Shown: positions 44,631 through 55,164 of the stretch, one piece after another
How positions within the stretch are numbered: the stretch's first letter is position 1
How the letters are laid out: every line of letters starts with the position of its first letter
Source of the DNA: Sarcophilus harrisii
Taxonomy: Eukaryota; Chordata; Mammalia; Dasyuromorphia; Dasyuridae
Assembly (NCBI RefSeq): GCF_902635505.1
Contig: NC_045428.1
Span: 300,195,107-300,259,106, forward strand
Direction: 5' to 3'
DNA: 64,000 nt
Translations under genes and position numbers: made by a program
Notes under the pieces: generated by a model
What the model was told of the DNA's origin: nothing
Databases searched by the model: none
Seen by the model: the letters and a program-made list of their open reading frames with translations, nothing else

Positions 44631-46239
44631 AGGAAGTGGGGAGTGAGGGAGGGAGTGTGCAGGGGAGCAAACAGAAGAGAGGAAGAAAGGAGAAGGAGGA
44701 GGGAGGGAGGAAGGGAAGGAGAGAGAGATTGAGGGAGGGAGGGAGAGCGAGCGAGGGAGGGAGCAATAGAAAGAGCAAGGGAGTGAGGGAGGGAGAGAGG
44801 TAGAGATGGAGGAAGGGAAGGAAAGAGATGGAGGGAAGGAGGGAGAGAAAGACGGAGGGAGGGAGGGAGAAAGAGAAGAGAGAGAGAGAGAGACACGGAG
44901 GAAGGGAGAGAGGGGGGAGAGAGCAAGGCAGGGAGAGGGAGAAAGTAAGAGAGGGAGGGAGGGAGAAAGTGAGGGAGGGAGTGAGGGAGGGAGCGAGAGA
45001 GCATGGAAAGCAGGAGAGGGAGAGAGGAGGAGAGGGGGAGAGAGGGAGGAGGGAGAGGGAGAGAGCAAGGGAGGGAGTAAGACAGAGAGAGGAAACAGGA
45101 TGAAGGCAAGGGAGGGAACCGAAAGATAGGAAGAAGGGAGGAGAGAGAGGAAACCAAAGGAGTGTGCCCGGACTGTGGGGATGCAGAGGACCAAGTGGGG
45201 GAGGAAGGGATGGACAAATGGATGAGTGGAAGGAGGGACAGGAAGAGAAGGAAGGAAGGGGAGGCAGAAGAGGGGAGGGAAGATGGAGAGGGAGGGAGGA
45301 GAGGGAAGCGAGGAGGGCAAGGAAGTGGAGAGGGGAGGGAGGAGCAAGGAGGTAGCAGGTGAACGATGGCATGGGAAAAGGAGAGGGAGGAGGGAAGGAA
45401 AGGGAGGGGAAGGGGAGGTGGGGGAGAGAGGAGAGAGGGGCGGCTGGAGGAGGCAAGGGGAAGGGAGCAGCTGGGAGGAACAAGGAAGAGGAGAGAGGAA
45501 GGAGGACAAGGAAGGGATGGGGAGAGAGAAGAAAAGGGGAGAGGGAAGAAGGGATGGAGGAGAGAACAGAGGGGAGGGGGAGAGATGGAGGGAGGGGAGA
45601 GGAGAGGAGAAGGGAGGGAAGGGAGGGGAGAGGAGGAAGGGAGAGAGGGAATTTTAGCTCCAGAGGCGAGCGGAGCACGGGTGACCAATGTGTGTGGGAG
45701 AAAGAGGAAGGAGGATAGAAAGAGAGAGAGAGGAAGAGACGAGGAAGGATAAGGAAGAGCCAAAGGAGGGAGAGAGAGGAGCAAGGCAGAGAGCAAGGGA
45801 GAGAGAGAGCAAGGAAAAGAGCAAGGGAGCAAGCGAGGGAGAAAGTGAGAGAGGGAGGGAGGAGCAGGAAGTAGAAACATGGGGGAGCGAGTGGGAGCGC
45901 GCAGGAGAGTGAGAGGAAGGGAGGGAATGGAGTAAGGGAGAGAGCGAGGGAGGGAGCAAGGAGGTAGTGAGGGATGGAACGAGGGAGAGAGCAAGGGATA
46001 GAGTGAGGGAGGGAGCAAAGAAGGTAGCACGCAGGGGAGTGAGCGGAAGCACGTGGGGGAGCAAACAGTACATGCGGGGGAGAGAGGAAGGGAGGGATGG
46101 AGTGAGGGAGGGCAAGGGATAGAGCGAGGGGGAGCGAGGGGGAGGTAGGCAGAGCGAGGGAGGGAGGGAGGGTAGGAGGGAGGCAGGGAGGGAGCAAAGG
46201 AAAGAGGGAGAGAGGGAGGGAGGGAGGGGGGAAAAGTAA
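44631..46239. repeat. 1.6-kb purine-rich simple repeat/minisatellite
   Basis: About 1600 bp of A and G on the plus strand in GGGA, GAGA, GGAA and GAGC units, with two small mixed-sequence islands near 45155-45200 and 45650-45695. Partial higher-order copies occur, for example GCAGGGGAG with AGCAAACAG near 44658 and near 46034-46070. The very long Ser/Pro/Leu-rich minus-strand frames (up to 536 codons) and Glu/Gly/Arg-rich plus-strand frames are by-products: they overlap in all three frames and have no domain. Confidence 0.95.
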
Positions 46240-46400
46240 GAAGCTATGGGTTTAAAACACTAAATGTACTGCTAGACACTGGTGAATGTTTTTGCTGAAC
46301 TATTTTTTTCTTCTTTCTGATTTTTGTAACAAGGGACTGCTTCTCTGGATGTATGAAAGAAAAGCATTTAAAAATAAAATTAAATCAAAATTAAGTTTAA
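46240..46400 (+). mobile_element. L1 3' UTR, right part, after purine tract
   Basis: TTTTGTAACAAGGGACTGCT, TCTCTGGATG, then AAAAATAAAATTAAAT tail. Compare ATTTGTCATAGGGGGTGGAT, ATCTGGGAGG at about 10225 in the sister copy. Confidence 0.6.
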
Positions 46401-47229
46401 AAAAACAAAAATTATATAATTTGTGGCTAAGTTTCTAGGATTACCTTAAAATTTTATTGAATATATAATTCTATTGGAATACTGAAAATCTACAATTAAA
46501 AATAGTAGGAAGCAATGCCATTTTAATGAAATTCATCTAAACTAGAATATTTACTCAAAACAATATTTTTTAATATTTAAAGGAAAAAAATTTTAAAAGA
46601 TGTAGAAAAAAAAAGATAAGCATAATAGAATGAATATACTCTGAAGGAAACTGAGTTCCTTTTAGGCTTAAGACAATGCCTTATTGGTTCTATATTTCTA
46701 ATTTCATACTAAATCTTAGGTACAGTGATATACCTAACACTGCTTTTACACTTATTGGCCACAATTAAGATTTTCTTTCTGACTCCCAAATAGAATAAAG
46801 AGCACTTCCCAAGATAACATGGCAAAAGTCTGAAAATGGAGGAAGGATAAATACGATTTAAAAGGATAAAGGAGATTTAAAAGGACGTGTTAATGTGCTC
46901 AGTAGAAAGACTATCCAGCTATGAGCAATGAAAGAAGAGTACAGTAGAATCCTTGAAGAGGGGAAAAAAGGGGAGGAGGATGGGGAAGAGTGCCAAAGAA
47001 AAATTGAGAAAGATAGTTTTCTTGCCACCAGGTGGCACCATTGGCCCAAGACAACTTTTGTTTGCTACATGAAGCACTTTGAAGGTATTTGGACTTTTGT
47101 GTGAAAAGTAAGTTAAGTATCCTTAATTCAGAGAGTGCCTGAAAATATTTTATGAAACATAATTGTAAACAATGCAACAGCACACAAAATTAAATGGAAA
47201 ACAAGATCCTACCAAATATTTTGGTTTTA

Positions 47230-47700
47230 TTTCACTCTAAGTGCCTTTTTAAAAAAGTGAATTTAATATTTTCCCTCAGTTACATTCAAAACAATCTTTT
47301 AAACACTTGTTTTTAAATTTTTTGAGTTCTAGATTCTCTCCCTTATCCCCATGCACAATTAAGAAACTACATATGAAGTTATGCTAAACATTTCCATAAA
47401 AGTCAAGTTGTGAAAGAAAACACTGATCTCTTACCCTAATGAAAACATAAAAAAAAAAAAAAACCTCAAGAAAGGTTGTTTTAATGAGAGAGAGAAAGAG
47501 ACAGAGACAAACAGAAAGAGAGAGAGAGAGAATGCTTCAATCTGTACTGAAACACAATCAGTTCCTTCTCTAGGTATGGATAGGATTTTCCATCATAAAT
47601 CCTTTAGAGTAGGTATGGATGATTGTACTACTGATAACAGCAATCATTCCAGAACATTGCTGTTACTTTTTATACAGTATATTTGACTTTGCTTGATTTT
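47230..47700 (-). mobile_element. L1 3' end with internal A and GA tracts
   Basis: Plus strand reads TTTGAGTTCTAGATTCTCTC, TTGTGAAAGAAAACACTGAT, then an A-run, a GAGA run (47487-47532), then CAATCAGTTCCTTCTCTAGG, TCCATCATAAATCCTTTAGA, ATTGCTGTTACTTTTTATAC. Old. Confidence 0.75.
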
Positions 47701-47769
47701 ATGGAGGACTTCAGAACTCTAAGAGCCTTTGACATACTCTAATTAAAATGAACTTTATCACCATTCTTA

Positions 47770-48135
47770 AATTTCATTTTGTCTTTGTCTATTTTTCTTA
47801 CTTGATTTAGGCTAAACAGGATTCTCTTCTACCTCTTCCATTTGTTCATCTCCATCTGCTGAATATTTCCCATACTTTAAGGCCTAGTTCAGGTACTATC
47901 CTAAGACCACCCCTAACCCCAGTTAAAAGTGATTTTACTTCAATTTCAAATCTCTCAAATCATAGATTTACCCTACTTTTCACTTTAATCTATTATAAAA
48001 AGATTTTTTTTTCAATATTTGTGCCCATGTCTTAACTCTCCCATTAGACTCTACATTCCTTGAGGATAGCCATTATCTTATTTCATCTTTATAACTCTTC
48101 CTTGGGTTAGAAACATTTTCCACATGGTGAGTATT
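47770..48135 (+). mobile_element. L2 3' end
   Basis: TTTAAGGCCTAGTTCAGGTA, CATTAGACTCTACATTCCTT and GAGGATAGCCATTATCTTAT. Confidence 0.65.
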
Positions 48136-48579
48136 TACATATTTGTTTGAGTTCAAATATTACAATGAATTGTGACTATATGGAAAACAAATCTGAGTAA
48201 TTTAGGGCAGACTCTTACTTAACCCTAATCCCCAAGTACTCTAAATTACTAGAAAGGGTTAAGTCAATAACTCACCTTCCCTAGATGAGCTACCAACCTC
48301 CACTTCCTTTTTTGCTGTATCACCTGACCTGAGTTTTCTACCTAAACATTCTATGTATCAAGGAATATGCAGCAATCAGGATTGCTAAATCTTCTCTTCC
48401 CAAAGTGGCAGATTATATCCATAAATGGTAAATTCTCTCTTATTTCCATTCTATTAAAGAAACACACTTTAAAAAAATATATCAAACTAAAGTTTCCAGA
48501 TTTAGCATAAGAATGGTGGCTATTTTATTCATTACTACCCATTTTCATTTCACTTTCAGCAAATACCTGAGTCTCCCCT

Positions 48580-48725
48580 TTCAACATTTCTTTTCCAGAC
48601 TCTTTCTTATTCTGAAACTTTCTTCTTCTGGACTTTAAGGCCTATGAGGGCAGGAACCTGTGTCTCATCAAAATGTTATATCACCCTCAGAGCCCAGAAT
48701 AATACATGCTTGATGAATTTCTTCC
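48580..48725 (+). mobile_element. L2 3' end fragment
   Basis: AAGGCCTATGAGGGCAGGAA, CCTGTGTCTCATCA, then CAGAGCCCAGAATAATACAT and GCTTGATGAATTTC. Confidence 0.55.
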
Positions 48726-49013
48726 CAATTTCACATACTACTTTATTAAATAAAAATTTGTGCTAAGAGACATCACAGACACCAAAGAATACAGATGGTA
48801 ATTTCATATGGCATATGTTAGAGATGAAAGAATGCACTTTTGCTCATAAAAAAGGTTAAGCATATATAGAACAATAATACAGTATCTCTGTGAACTCTTA
48901 CATAATATTATTTTTCAAAAACTACATGGCAAATCCAGCGACAACTGAATGTTACTATGATAAACTTGGTAACATTTGTGCTTATAGCAATAGCACGGTC
49001 TGTCTGCAAATAC

Positions 49014-49169
49014 CTTGTGTAGCAGATGGAGGTAGCCTGGGGATATTATCCAGCTTTTCCCAGAGATAGGTTGGCCGGGGAATGCCTTCTTCTGAACTAC
49101 AGATCAGTATGACATCACTACCTATATCCTGGGATCCTTGAATTCGACAGAGTGGAACAGAAGGGGGAA
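49014..49169 (-). CDS. IGSF11: IGSF11 exon 4: first half of C2-type Ig domain
   Basis: This 156 bp exon enters in phase 1 (split Val codon, then PPSVPLC) and leaves in phase 1 after SATQ plus G. The acceptor AG is at 49171-49170 and the donor GTATTT starts at 49013. The peptide has the extra cysteine near the domain start (PLC), the first canonical C2 cysteine (VILIC), the SSEEGIPRP turn and the core tryptophan (YLWEKL). The extra cysteine pairs, in this family, with one near the end of the domain (TSTC in exon 5). It is too short and interrupted to appear as a long open frame, and was found by looking for the Ig2 start between exons 3 and 5. Confidence 0.96.
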
Positions 49170-49319
49170 CTGCAAAAGGAGAAAAAAATGATATATTAAA
49201 TATCCTCTAAGTCACAGTGAAGTAATAACCTGTGAAATATCTCCTAATTACATATGTGCACTGGAGCTCATACCACAGAAATGATCACCTCCAAGGTGAA
49301 ACTGCCCTATAACTGGGTT

Positions 49320-49420
49320 ATAAAATCATAGAGGGGGAGCAGGAAGAAACCTCAGTCTCACTTAGTTTAGCCCCTCATCTTATAGATCCACATGAACTGA
49401 GGTCCAAGGTTAAATTAGGC
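49320..49420 (+). repeat. MIR-like fragment
   Basis: AAATCATAGAGGGGGAGCAG, GAAGAAACCTCAGTCTCACT, TAGTTTAGCCCCTCATCTTA. Confidence 0.55.
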
Positions 49421-49489
49421 AACAGTAGATAGAGAACTACTACTAATTCTTAGTAATTCTAAGAATAGAATTTATTCTTAGAATAAGTT

Positions 49490-49760
49490 ATTTATTCTTA
49501 TTTTGCATTCTACTCATTGAGTCAGGGAGACTGGAATTCAAATACAGCCTCAAACATTTACTAGCTGTGTGACCCTGTTCAAGTCAATTAACTATTGTTT
49601 GTCTCCGTTTCTTCAACTGTAAAATGAGGATAATAGCAACCTCTACTTCTCAGGGTTGTTGTGAGAATCAAATGAGATAATATTGATAAAGCACTTAGTG
49701 CACGGCCTGGCACATAGTAAGTACAACAGAAATGTTAGCTACGGCTATCATCATTATCAT
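49490..49760 (+). repeat. THER1-type SINE, near full length
   Basis: CTGGAATTCAAATACAGCCT, TAGCTGTGTGACCCTGTTCA, TCAACTGTAAAATGAGGATA, GGGTTGTTGTGAGAATCAAA and CCTGGCACATAGTAAGTACA. Lies about 320 bp upstream of exon 4 in the gene's direction. Confidence 0.88.
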
Positions 49761-50689
49761 ACTTGCTCCAGGTCATTTAGTAGCAAACATCACAGATGAT
49801 TTATGAATCTCATTCCTCTGACTTTTGAATGAATTAGGGCTTTTTCAAAAATACTAAGATACTTCCTTACGGTAGTTTTTAAATTAAATCTTCCTACCTC
49901 GTAAGGTGAATTTGCCTTATAATTAATTCTTCTTAGATTAGTTAACAGTGCAATAGTCAGAACCAAGTGTATTTATTTGCTACCAACAACATTCTAGGTA
50001 TTTTATGAACATCAAGAAAAAAGTTGGAGTTAATTAGGCTTTCAATCTAGATTAATTAACAAAGTACAGATGATACAAAGAAAAACAAAAGAAAACATTT
50101 AGAGAAGATAAGAGATGACAGAACTGGAAAAGGATTATTAGATACAGTTCCCAAGTCAGAGAGAGCAGGACAATACTGTTCCAAGTACAATTAATGATCA
50201 CACAGCTCTACTAGCTTTTCAACAACTCTCATTGCCTCTGCTTTCAAACACCAAGTGTTCCTCTAACTTTTATCTCCCAATTTTGTGTTCCCAGTCTTAT
50301 AGAACACAAGCAAGTGGGTAGATAACTGGGCACAAATCAATACCAGTTAAGGAAAAACAACTCCAGGCACAGATGTACTGCCTATGCCTAATAGAGAGAG
50401 GATGACATGTAACTACCTAAGAGCTGCCATATCTTCTATGAGTTTACATCACATTATTTACTTTCATGTTTCTTAAAGATGAAGAAAGAGGGGACAATGG
50501 GAAATTGGGCTAAGGAGGAAAAGGGTATAGATAAGTTCTAATTGAACTATGGAATCAGTGACATTTAAAGAAGAGTGATAAGTCTTTTTTAAAATTGCAT
50601 AATTGTACATTTCATAAGTATCTTGTCAATTTGTGGAGGGGGAGAAACTGTCATAATTCTACTTGAAGAATGAGGAAAAAGCAGTTCAG

Positions 50690-50880
50690 GGCAGAAGAAG
50701 GCACTGGATTTTGGTGTCACAGAACCTGGGTTTGAAACCTGGCTTAGATATTTACTATCTGTGTGGTTTGAGGAATATCACTTACTCTCCTGAAAGGCTA
50801 ACTTCCTAATTTGTAAAATAAGAGATGATCTCTCAGGTACCTTCTAACTCAAAATCCTCTGATCCTATACTATATTCCCT
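50690..50880 (+). repeat. THER1/MIR-type SINE
   Basis: GCAGAAGAAGGCACTGGATT, AGAACCTGGGTTTGAAACCT, CTCTCAGGTACCTTCTAACT and CTGATCCTATACTATATTCC. Confidence 0.75.
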
Positions 50881-51833
50881 CTCCAAAGAGGGAAGACAAG
50901 ACATAGGTTGAATACAGGGGAAAGGATAAAGCAATGAAATAATACTTCCTGACTTAAAGAAACTATAAGTATCCAGATCCTGATTTAGTGAAGTCAGTCA
51001 AGACCACAAGAGAAATGGGAGTTAGGAGGCATATAGATTGAAGGGAGGAAAATGAGAATAGTCAGCAAATATCCAGCTTAATTAAGTTAAGAGAACAGAA
51101 AATTTACTAGAAGGTCTCTACTGTCATATTGCTATACCTCATTTAGGAGTGCTTCAGAGTTTATAGGGCATTTTGACCCATTTTATCTTAATCAACCTCA
51201 TTTGATACTCACTACCACCCTTGTAAAGGGGAAAGATAACACCAAATTCAGTCCCTACAATTAGAAAGTATCCTATAGGAACCCCACCAATCTCCCCAAG
51301 CCTTCAGTTGCTCTCCTGCCTCATTCCTACTATCAGCATGCCACATAGTTCTCTCTCTGATAATCATCAACTTGGAGTAATATTTTATGTTGGTTGAAGG
51401 GAAATCAAAAGATTAAAGTATAATTTCAGGGAATTTATCAGACCTGTGACTAAAATCTATTCTAGCCAGTGGCAAGTGATGGTTGTACTCCCAAAAGAGA
51501 CTTCTCCTTTGGAAGTGATATTTAATCCAAGGTCCCTCCCTATGCTTCTCCTTATCCCCTTACCAGGATCTTATTTTCTGACTTAATTTTCTTCATCAGA
51601 AAGGTCAACTCTAATTTAGGAAGAACACAACTAAATGATAAGTTTCAAAGAGGCACTTGGGAAATACTATGGCACAAAATACAGGAAACACATGGGGAAA
51701 ATGTCCTAGAGATGATAATAAAAAAAAGAAGATACAGAAACTATGTATTGGGTAATCAAGATAATCAACAGAAAGAACAATAACTAACTTATAGGTAAAG
51801 ACAAAAAATCTTTGATTCCTTTTTAAAACCCAC

Positions 51834-52041
51834 CTAAAACAGTAAGCCCAGTGACCCCAATGTTTCTGCCACCCCTGTCCGGAAGGTTATTGACTAAGCA
51901 CTGGTATGTGCCTGTGTCCATCAGCTGGGTATTATTGATGAAGATTGAGACGTTAGTGGCTGGCATGGTGCCTGTAAATCCTACCCTACCATGGAACCGT
52001 GGGGCACCATCAAACATCTGTCCACCCTGATACAGAATGAC
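51834..52041 (-). CDS. IGSF11: IGSF11 exon 3: second half of V-type Ig domain
   Basis: This 208 bp exon has an acceptor AG at 52043-52042 and donor GT at 51833-51832 (GTGGGT). It starts in phase 0 with [10 protein letters not shown] and ends in phase 1 after GLTVL plus one G. It carries the rest of the membrane-distal V domain, including the D-x-G-x-Y-x-C motif (DTGTYQC) with the second disulphide cysteine and two N-glycosylation sequons (NVS and NNT). It joins exon 2 exactly (NQPEQ to VILYQ). The V domain is the homophilic binding face in the CTX family. The upstream intron side carries an A-run on the plus strand, which is the polypyrimidine tract when read on the coding strand. Confidence 0.97.
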
Positions 52042-52214
52042 CTGCAATAAAAAAAAAAGACAGAAAAAAATTAAATCTGCAACTGAATCTTCTCCTGGAC
52101 TATGACAGAAGTCATAGGGTGACTATAGGTATTAGTACATATTAGGAAACTTACTTCCTTAAAGTCAGTTCACAAAACAAAAATAACAAATTCTGTTATT
52201 TGGTTCCTTAAGGG

Positions 52215-52902
52215 CAGTGGTTCTCATAAACTTTTTGGTCTCATGATCCCTTTACACTCTTGAAAATTATTGTTTGAACATGGTGTATATAGAAATTTAT
52301 TTTGCTTGACTATAAGGGTTTTGTTATTCTTTTTCAACTAGGGGGAGTATAGGAAGGAAAGGAAAGAGGATAAATAATTACTAACTAAAAAGTAAAATTA
52401 AATCTTCAAAAAATATTGGGAATCCAAAAAACTTTTATGTGGAATATACTTTTATCAATAGTTACTGTAAGGAATTAAAACTAAATTTATAAAAATACTT
52501 ATTAATTCATCTAAGAATCAAATAGTAAACCCATTACAAGTTAACATAAATAATCTATTTTTATTTTTTTTTAAAACCCTTCATTTTCTAAAATGAAACA
52601 AAATCACAACTAAGAAGAATGATTGTTTCACATAGTTTTAGAAATCCTTTTTTTTTGTCTGATTTAATAGTGCCACTGCTGGATTCTTCTGTTTATATAC
52701 TCAATCTTCTTCTAATTTTTTTTGGTTTGATGTATATTAAGAAAATCTATTCCCAAACAGATATACAGCTGAAAAAGGGAGGAGCATTTTAATAGACAAA
52801 TAACATCTTAGTAAGTTATGAAAATGGTTTTGACCTCAAAGAACACCCAAAAGGGCTCTGAGGACTCCCAAAGACCTCAGAAAACCCTCTGAAGAATTGC
52901 TG
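52215..52902. mobile_element. hAT-Charlie non-autonomous element, near full length, with a LINE tail inside
   Basis: Begins CAGTGGTTCTCATAAACTTT, TTGGTCTCATGATCCCTTTA, continues CCCATTACAAGTTAACATAA, AATAACATCTTAGTAAGTTA, GGTTTTGACCTCAAAGAACA, and closes ...GAAGAATTGCTG. This matches my memory of a Charlie1-type consensus. Between about 52280 and 52420 sits an L1-type tail (TATAGAAATTTATTTTGCTT, GACTATAAGGGTTTTG) as a later insertion. The right-hand flank CTCTAAGC fits a hAT target, but the left flank CTTAAGGG matches only in part. Confidence 0.7.
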
Positions 52903-53689
52903 CTCTAAGCCTCAAATAATCATATATCAAATGAAGATAACTTCTGCCAACAACACAAGAATAGAGATTAATATCTATATGTTTACCTTAACTATAATTT
53001 CTAAAAATGTTTTTAATCGCTCAAAAAAAATCAACACAACCTTTCCCAGGATTACTGGATCACAGAATCATGACTGTAGTTAGAGACTGAATGCTGACTA
53101 ATATCCACAGCAAGGAAGAACAATTAATAAATGTATGACTTCTGTCTTGTTCTAATTTTGTGACCAAAAATAACTGTTCCAGTAATAGGTCCTTAACAAA
53201 TGATAGTCATTATACTTCATAAGCATGTCTGAATTTCATAGCACAAAGACAAGTTCATCAAATACTTTCAGGTGCTAACATATTTGAGTGAGATAAAAAT
53301 CTTATTAAAAGCAATAATTATTTTTAAGTATGGAATTGTAAATAAAAGTATAACTCATTAATTTGCAACTTCTTTTTTCACTAAAATGAACATTAATCAG
53401 TGTGGATCTTTAGCTAAAAATAGATACACCTAGTAGTAATAAGCATTAGTAACATGAGCAAGTAAAATATTAATTTAGTGAGTCATAGTTTCAATTTTTA
53501 CTTGCATTTATACCTTTTCTTTTTAAAAAAGACCGTGCCATTACTTTCAGACTATAATTCTAGCTGATTTTCTTGAGTGCTCTAATGCACTTTTGAGAAC
53601 TTTGGAAGAAATTTGTTAAATAAATTTGAGTGGCATTATTATCACTACACTAGTTTTTATGTTATACATGTTAAAATATATGTTAAATC

Positions 53690-53965
53690 CAATATATATA
53701 AACATATTTATATAATTATCTTTCTGCACAAGAAATTAGATCAAAAAGGAAAGAAAATGAGTAAGAAAACAAAATGCAAGTAAACAGCAACAAAAAGTGA
53801 GAATGTTATGTTGTGATCCACACTCAGTTCCCACAACCATTTCTCTGGGTGTAAATGGCTCTCTTCATCACAAGATCATTGGAACTGGCCTCAATCATCT
53901 CATTGTTGGGAAGCATCACATCCATCAGAATTGAGAGTCGTATAATATTGCAGTTGCTGACTATA
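53690..53965 (-). mobile_element. L1 3' end
   Basis: AGTGAGAATGTTATGTTGTG, ATCCACACTCAGTTCCCACA, ATTTCTCTGGGTGTAAATGG, CTCTCTTCATCACAAGATCA, TGGCCTCAATCATCTCATTG. It is the same subfamily as the plus-strand copy at 61725-62262. Confidence 0.88.
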
Positions 53966-54732
53966 CTAATTCTTTATTTCTATTGATATAACTAGCAATC
54001 TTTCACTTCTGTCTGAATGTAAAATCACATTTTGTTTTCAGAATGATGCTGTTTTCTTGAAGGTCTTGAAACTCTGGCAAGGTCCTACAAAATTGGACTA
54101 GCTTTGAGTACAAGGTTGGCAAATGATTATTAGTCTGCTGCTCAAAACCAGTGTAGCCAAGGACAGAATGGCTTATCACCAGAAGGTTAGAAAACAAAAC
54201 TTTTCCAACCATAATAACTCACAAATAACATGACAAGATCTCAACCCATATCAATGGATGGTATGACCCACTGCAATGAAATCATAGTTCCTTAAGTATC
54301 ACACTTATACCCAACTTCATTGCCTGATTCCTTGAAAACAAAATGTTAAAGTGACATAAGATAGTTGGGGGAGAAGGAAAGAACAGGAGGAGAGAAAAGG
54401 AGGGCTAAAAAGGGAAGCAATGTTATAAATGTTATCATTAGGCAACCAGTCAAAAAACAGTACAGTGATGTACCATAATACTAACTGAAGTCTGATGATA
54501 ATGCATTAACAATATTATTGAGAAATGACATCAATTGGGGGCCACATTATCTGTATTAAAATACAAAGGTCTCTTATTCATCAGTGCTCATTGGCTCCAT
54601 CTTTACAAAGATATACTTTATTTTTTCTTCAGTGCTCATACTTCTTACCAATTCACATGGAATACAAGCAATAAAAATTTCAGAAAGGGTAATTTCAAAG
54701 TTGGTATTCAAGAGAATAGGTCTATTCCTCCG

Positions 54733-54736
<4 letters not shown>

Positions 54737-54776
<40 letters not shown>
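54737..54776. repeat. (CA)n microsatellite
   Basis: An uninterrupted 40-bp CA run, about 160 bp downstream of the exon 2 donor. Long and pure, so likely polymorphic. Confidence 0.97.
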
Positions 54777-54779
<3 letters not shown>

Positions 54780-54936
54780 CACACCTTCCTACAATGGTTA
54801 AGAGTTGCTTGAACAGCAATTTCCAGAAATGTTACTTGTATCAAATTGGATGGTTCATTAGCTCTTGGTAAATATCTAAGAGATAGGAGGTAATCCAGGT
54901 CATATACAATGATATCATTACACTGAACAACAGTAC

Positions 54937-55100
54937 CTGTTCAGGTTGGTTGGCATTGGAGAGTGGGATGACCATCCAAATTACATTAAGGTTAATTAGG
55001 GCAGCACTAGTGGTAAATGTACAAGGCAGCACTGCTGTCTGTCCCCGAGCTACTTGTATACTCCCAGGGCTCTCCGAAACATCTAGAGATGAGGCAATTC
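54937..55100 (-). CDS. IGSF11: IGSF11 exon 2: end of signal peptide and first half of V-type Ig domain
   Basis: This is a 164 bp internal exon. Read on the minus strand it starts after a pyrimidine-rich acceptor (tttctttttt-cat-AG) and ends CCT GAA CAG before GT at 54936-54935. It enters in phase 1 (the first full codon is Ile) and leaves in phase 0. The peptide runs [24 protein letters not shown] and INLNVIWMV to NANQPEQ. This gives the N terminus of the mature protein, the first canonical Ig cysteine (LPC) and the core tryptophan (VIW). The signal peptidase site is probably just before or within IASSLDV. An old L1 fragment begins about 65 bp upstream of the acceptor on the opposite strand, so the intron sequence that can carry branch-point signals is short. 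Confidence 0.96.
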
Positions 55101-55164
55101 CTATGAAAAAAGAAACACAAGAGTCAGGTTCTTCTGTCAACTTCAAAAAATTTTTCATTAACAT

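Larger units (their letters stand above)
31919..49013 (-). other. IGSF11 intron 4 (17.1 kb)
   Basis: The largest complete intron in the window, splitting the C2 domain. It contains L2, CR1/L3, MAR1, L1 and hAT copies, a possible LTR, and the 1.6 kb purine tract at 44631-46239. Stretches at about 34500-35110, 36660-37190, 41210-41700, 42965-43470 and 46400-47220 hold nothing that I can name. Confidence 0.9.
49170..51833 (-). other. IGSF11 intron 3 (2.7 kb)
   Basis: GT-AG intron. It has a MIR-like fragment at about 49320-49420, a THER1-type SINE at 49490-49760 and another at 50690-50880. The rest (about 49770-50680 and 50890-51830) shows no feature that I recognise. Confidence 0.9.
52042..54936 (-). 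other. IGSF11 intron 2 (2.9 kb)
   Basis: GT-AG intron with a hAT-Charlie fossil (52215-52902), an L1 3' end (53690-53965) and a CA microsatellite (54737-54776). About 52910-53680 and 53970-54730 hold nothing named. Confidence 0.9.

Noticed and set aside
44806-45912. Glu/Gly/Arg-rich plus-strand open frames of 63-143 codons
   Set aside because: By-products of (GGA)n and (GAGA)n repeats in the same tract.
44520-46197. Very long minus-strand open frames (329, 470 and 536 codons), rich in Ser, Pro and Leu
   Set aside because: They lie in the purine tract, where stop codons are rare on both strands by composition alone. All frames are open at once, there is no domain, and the peptides are low-complexity.
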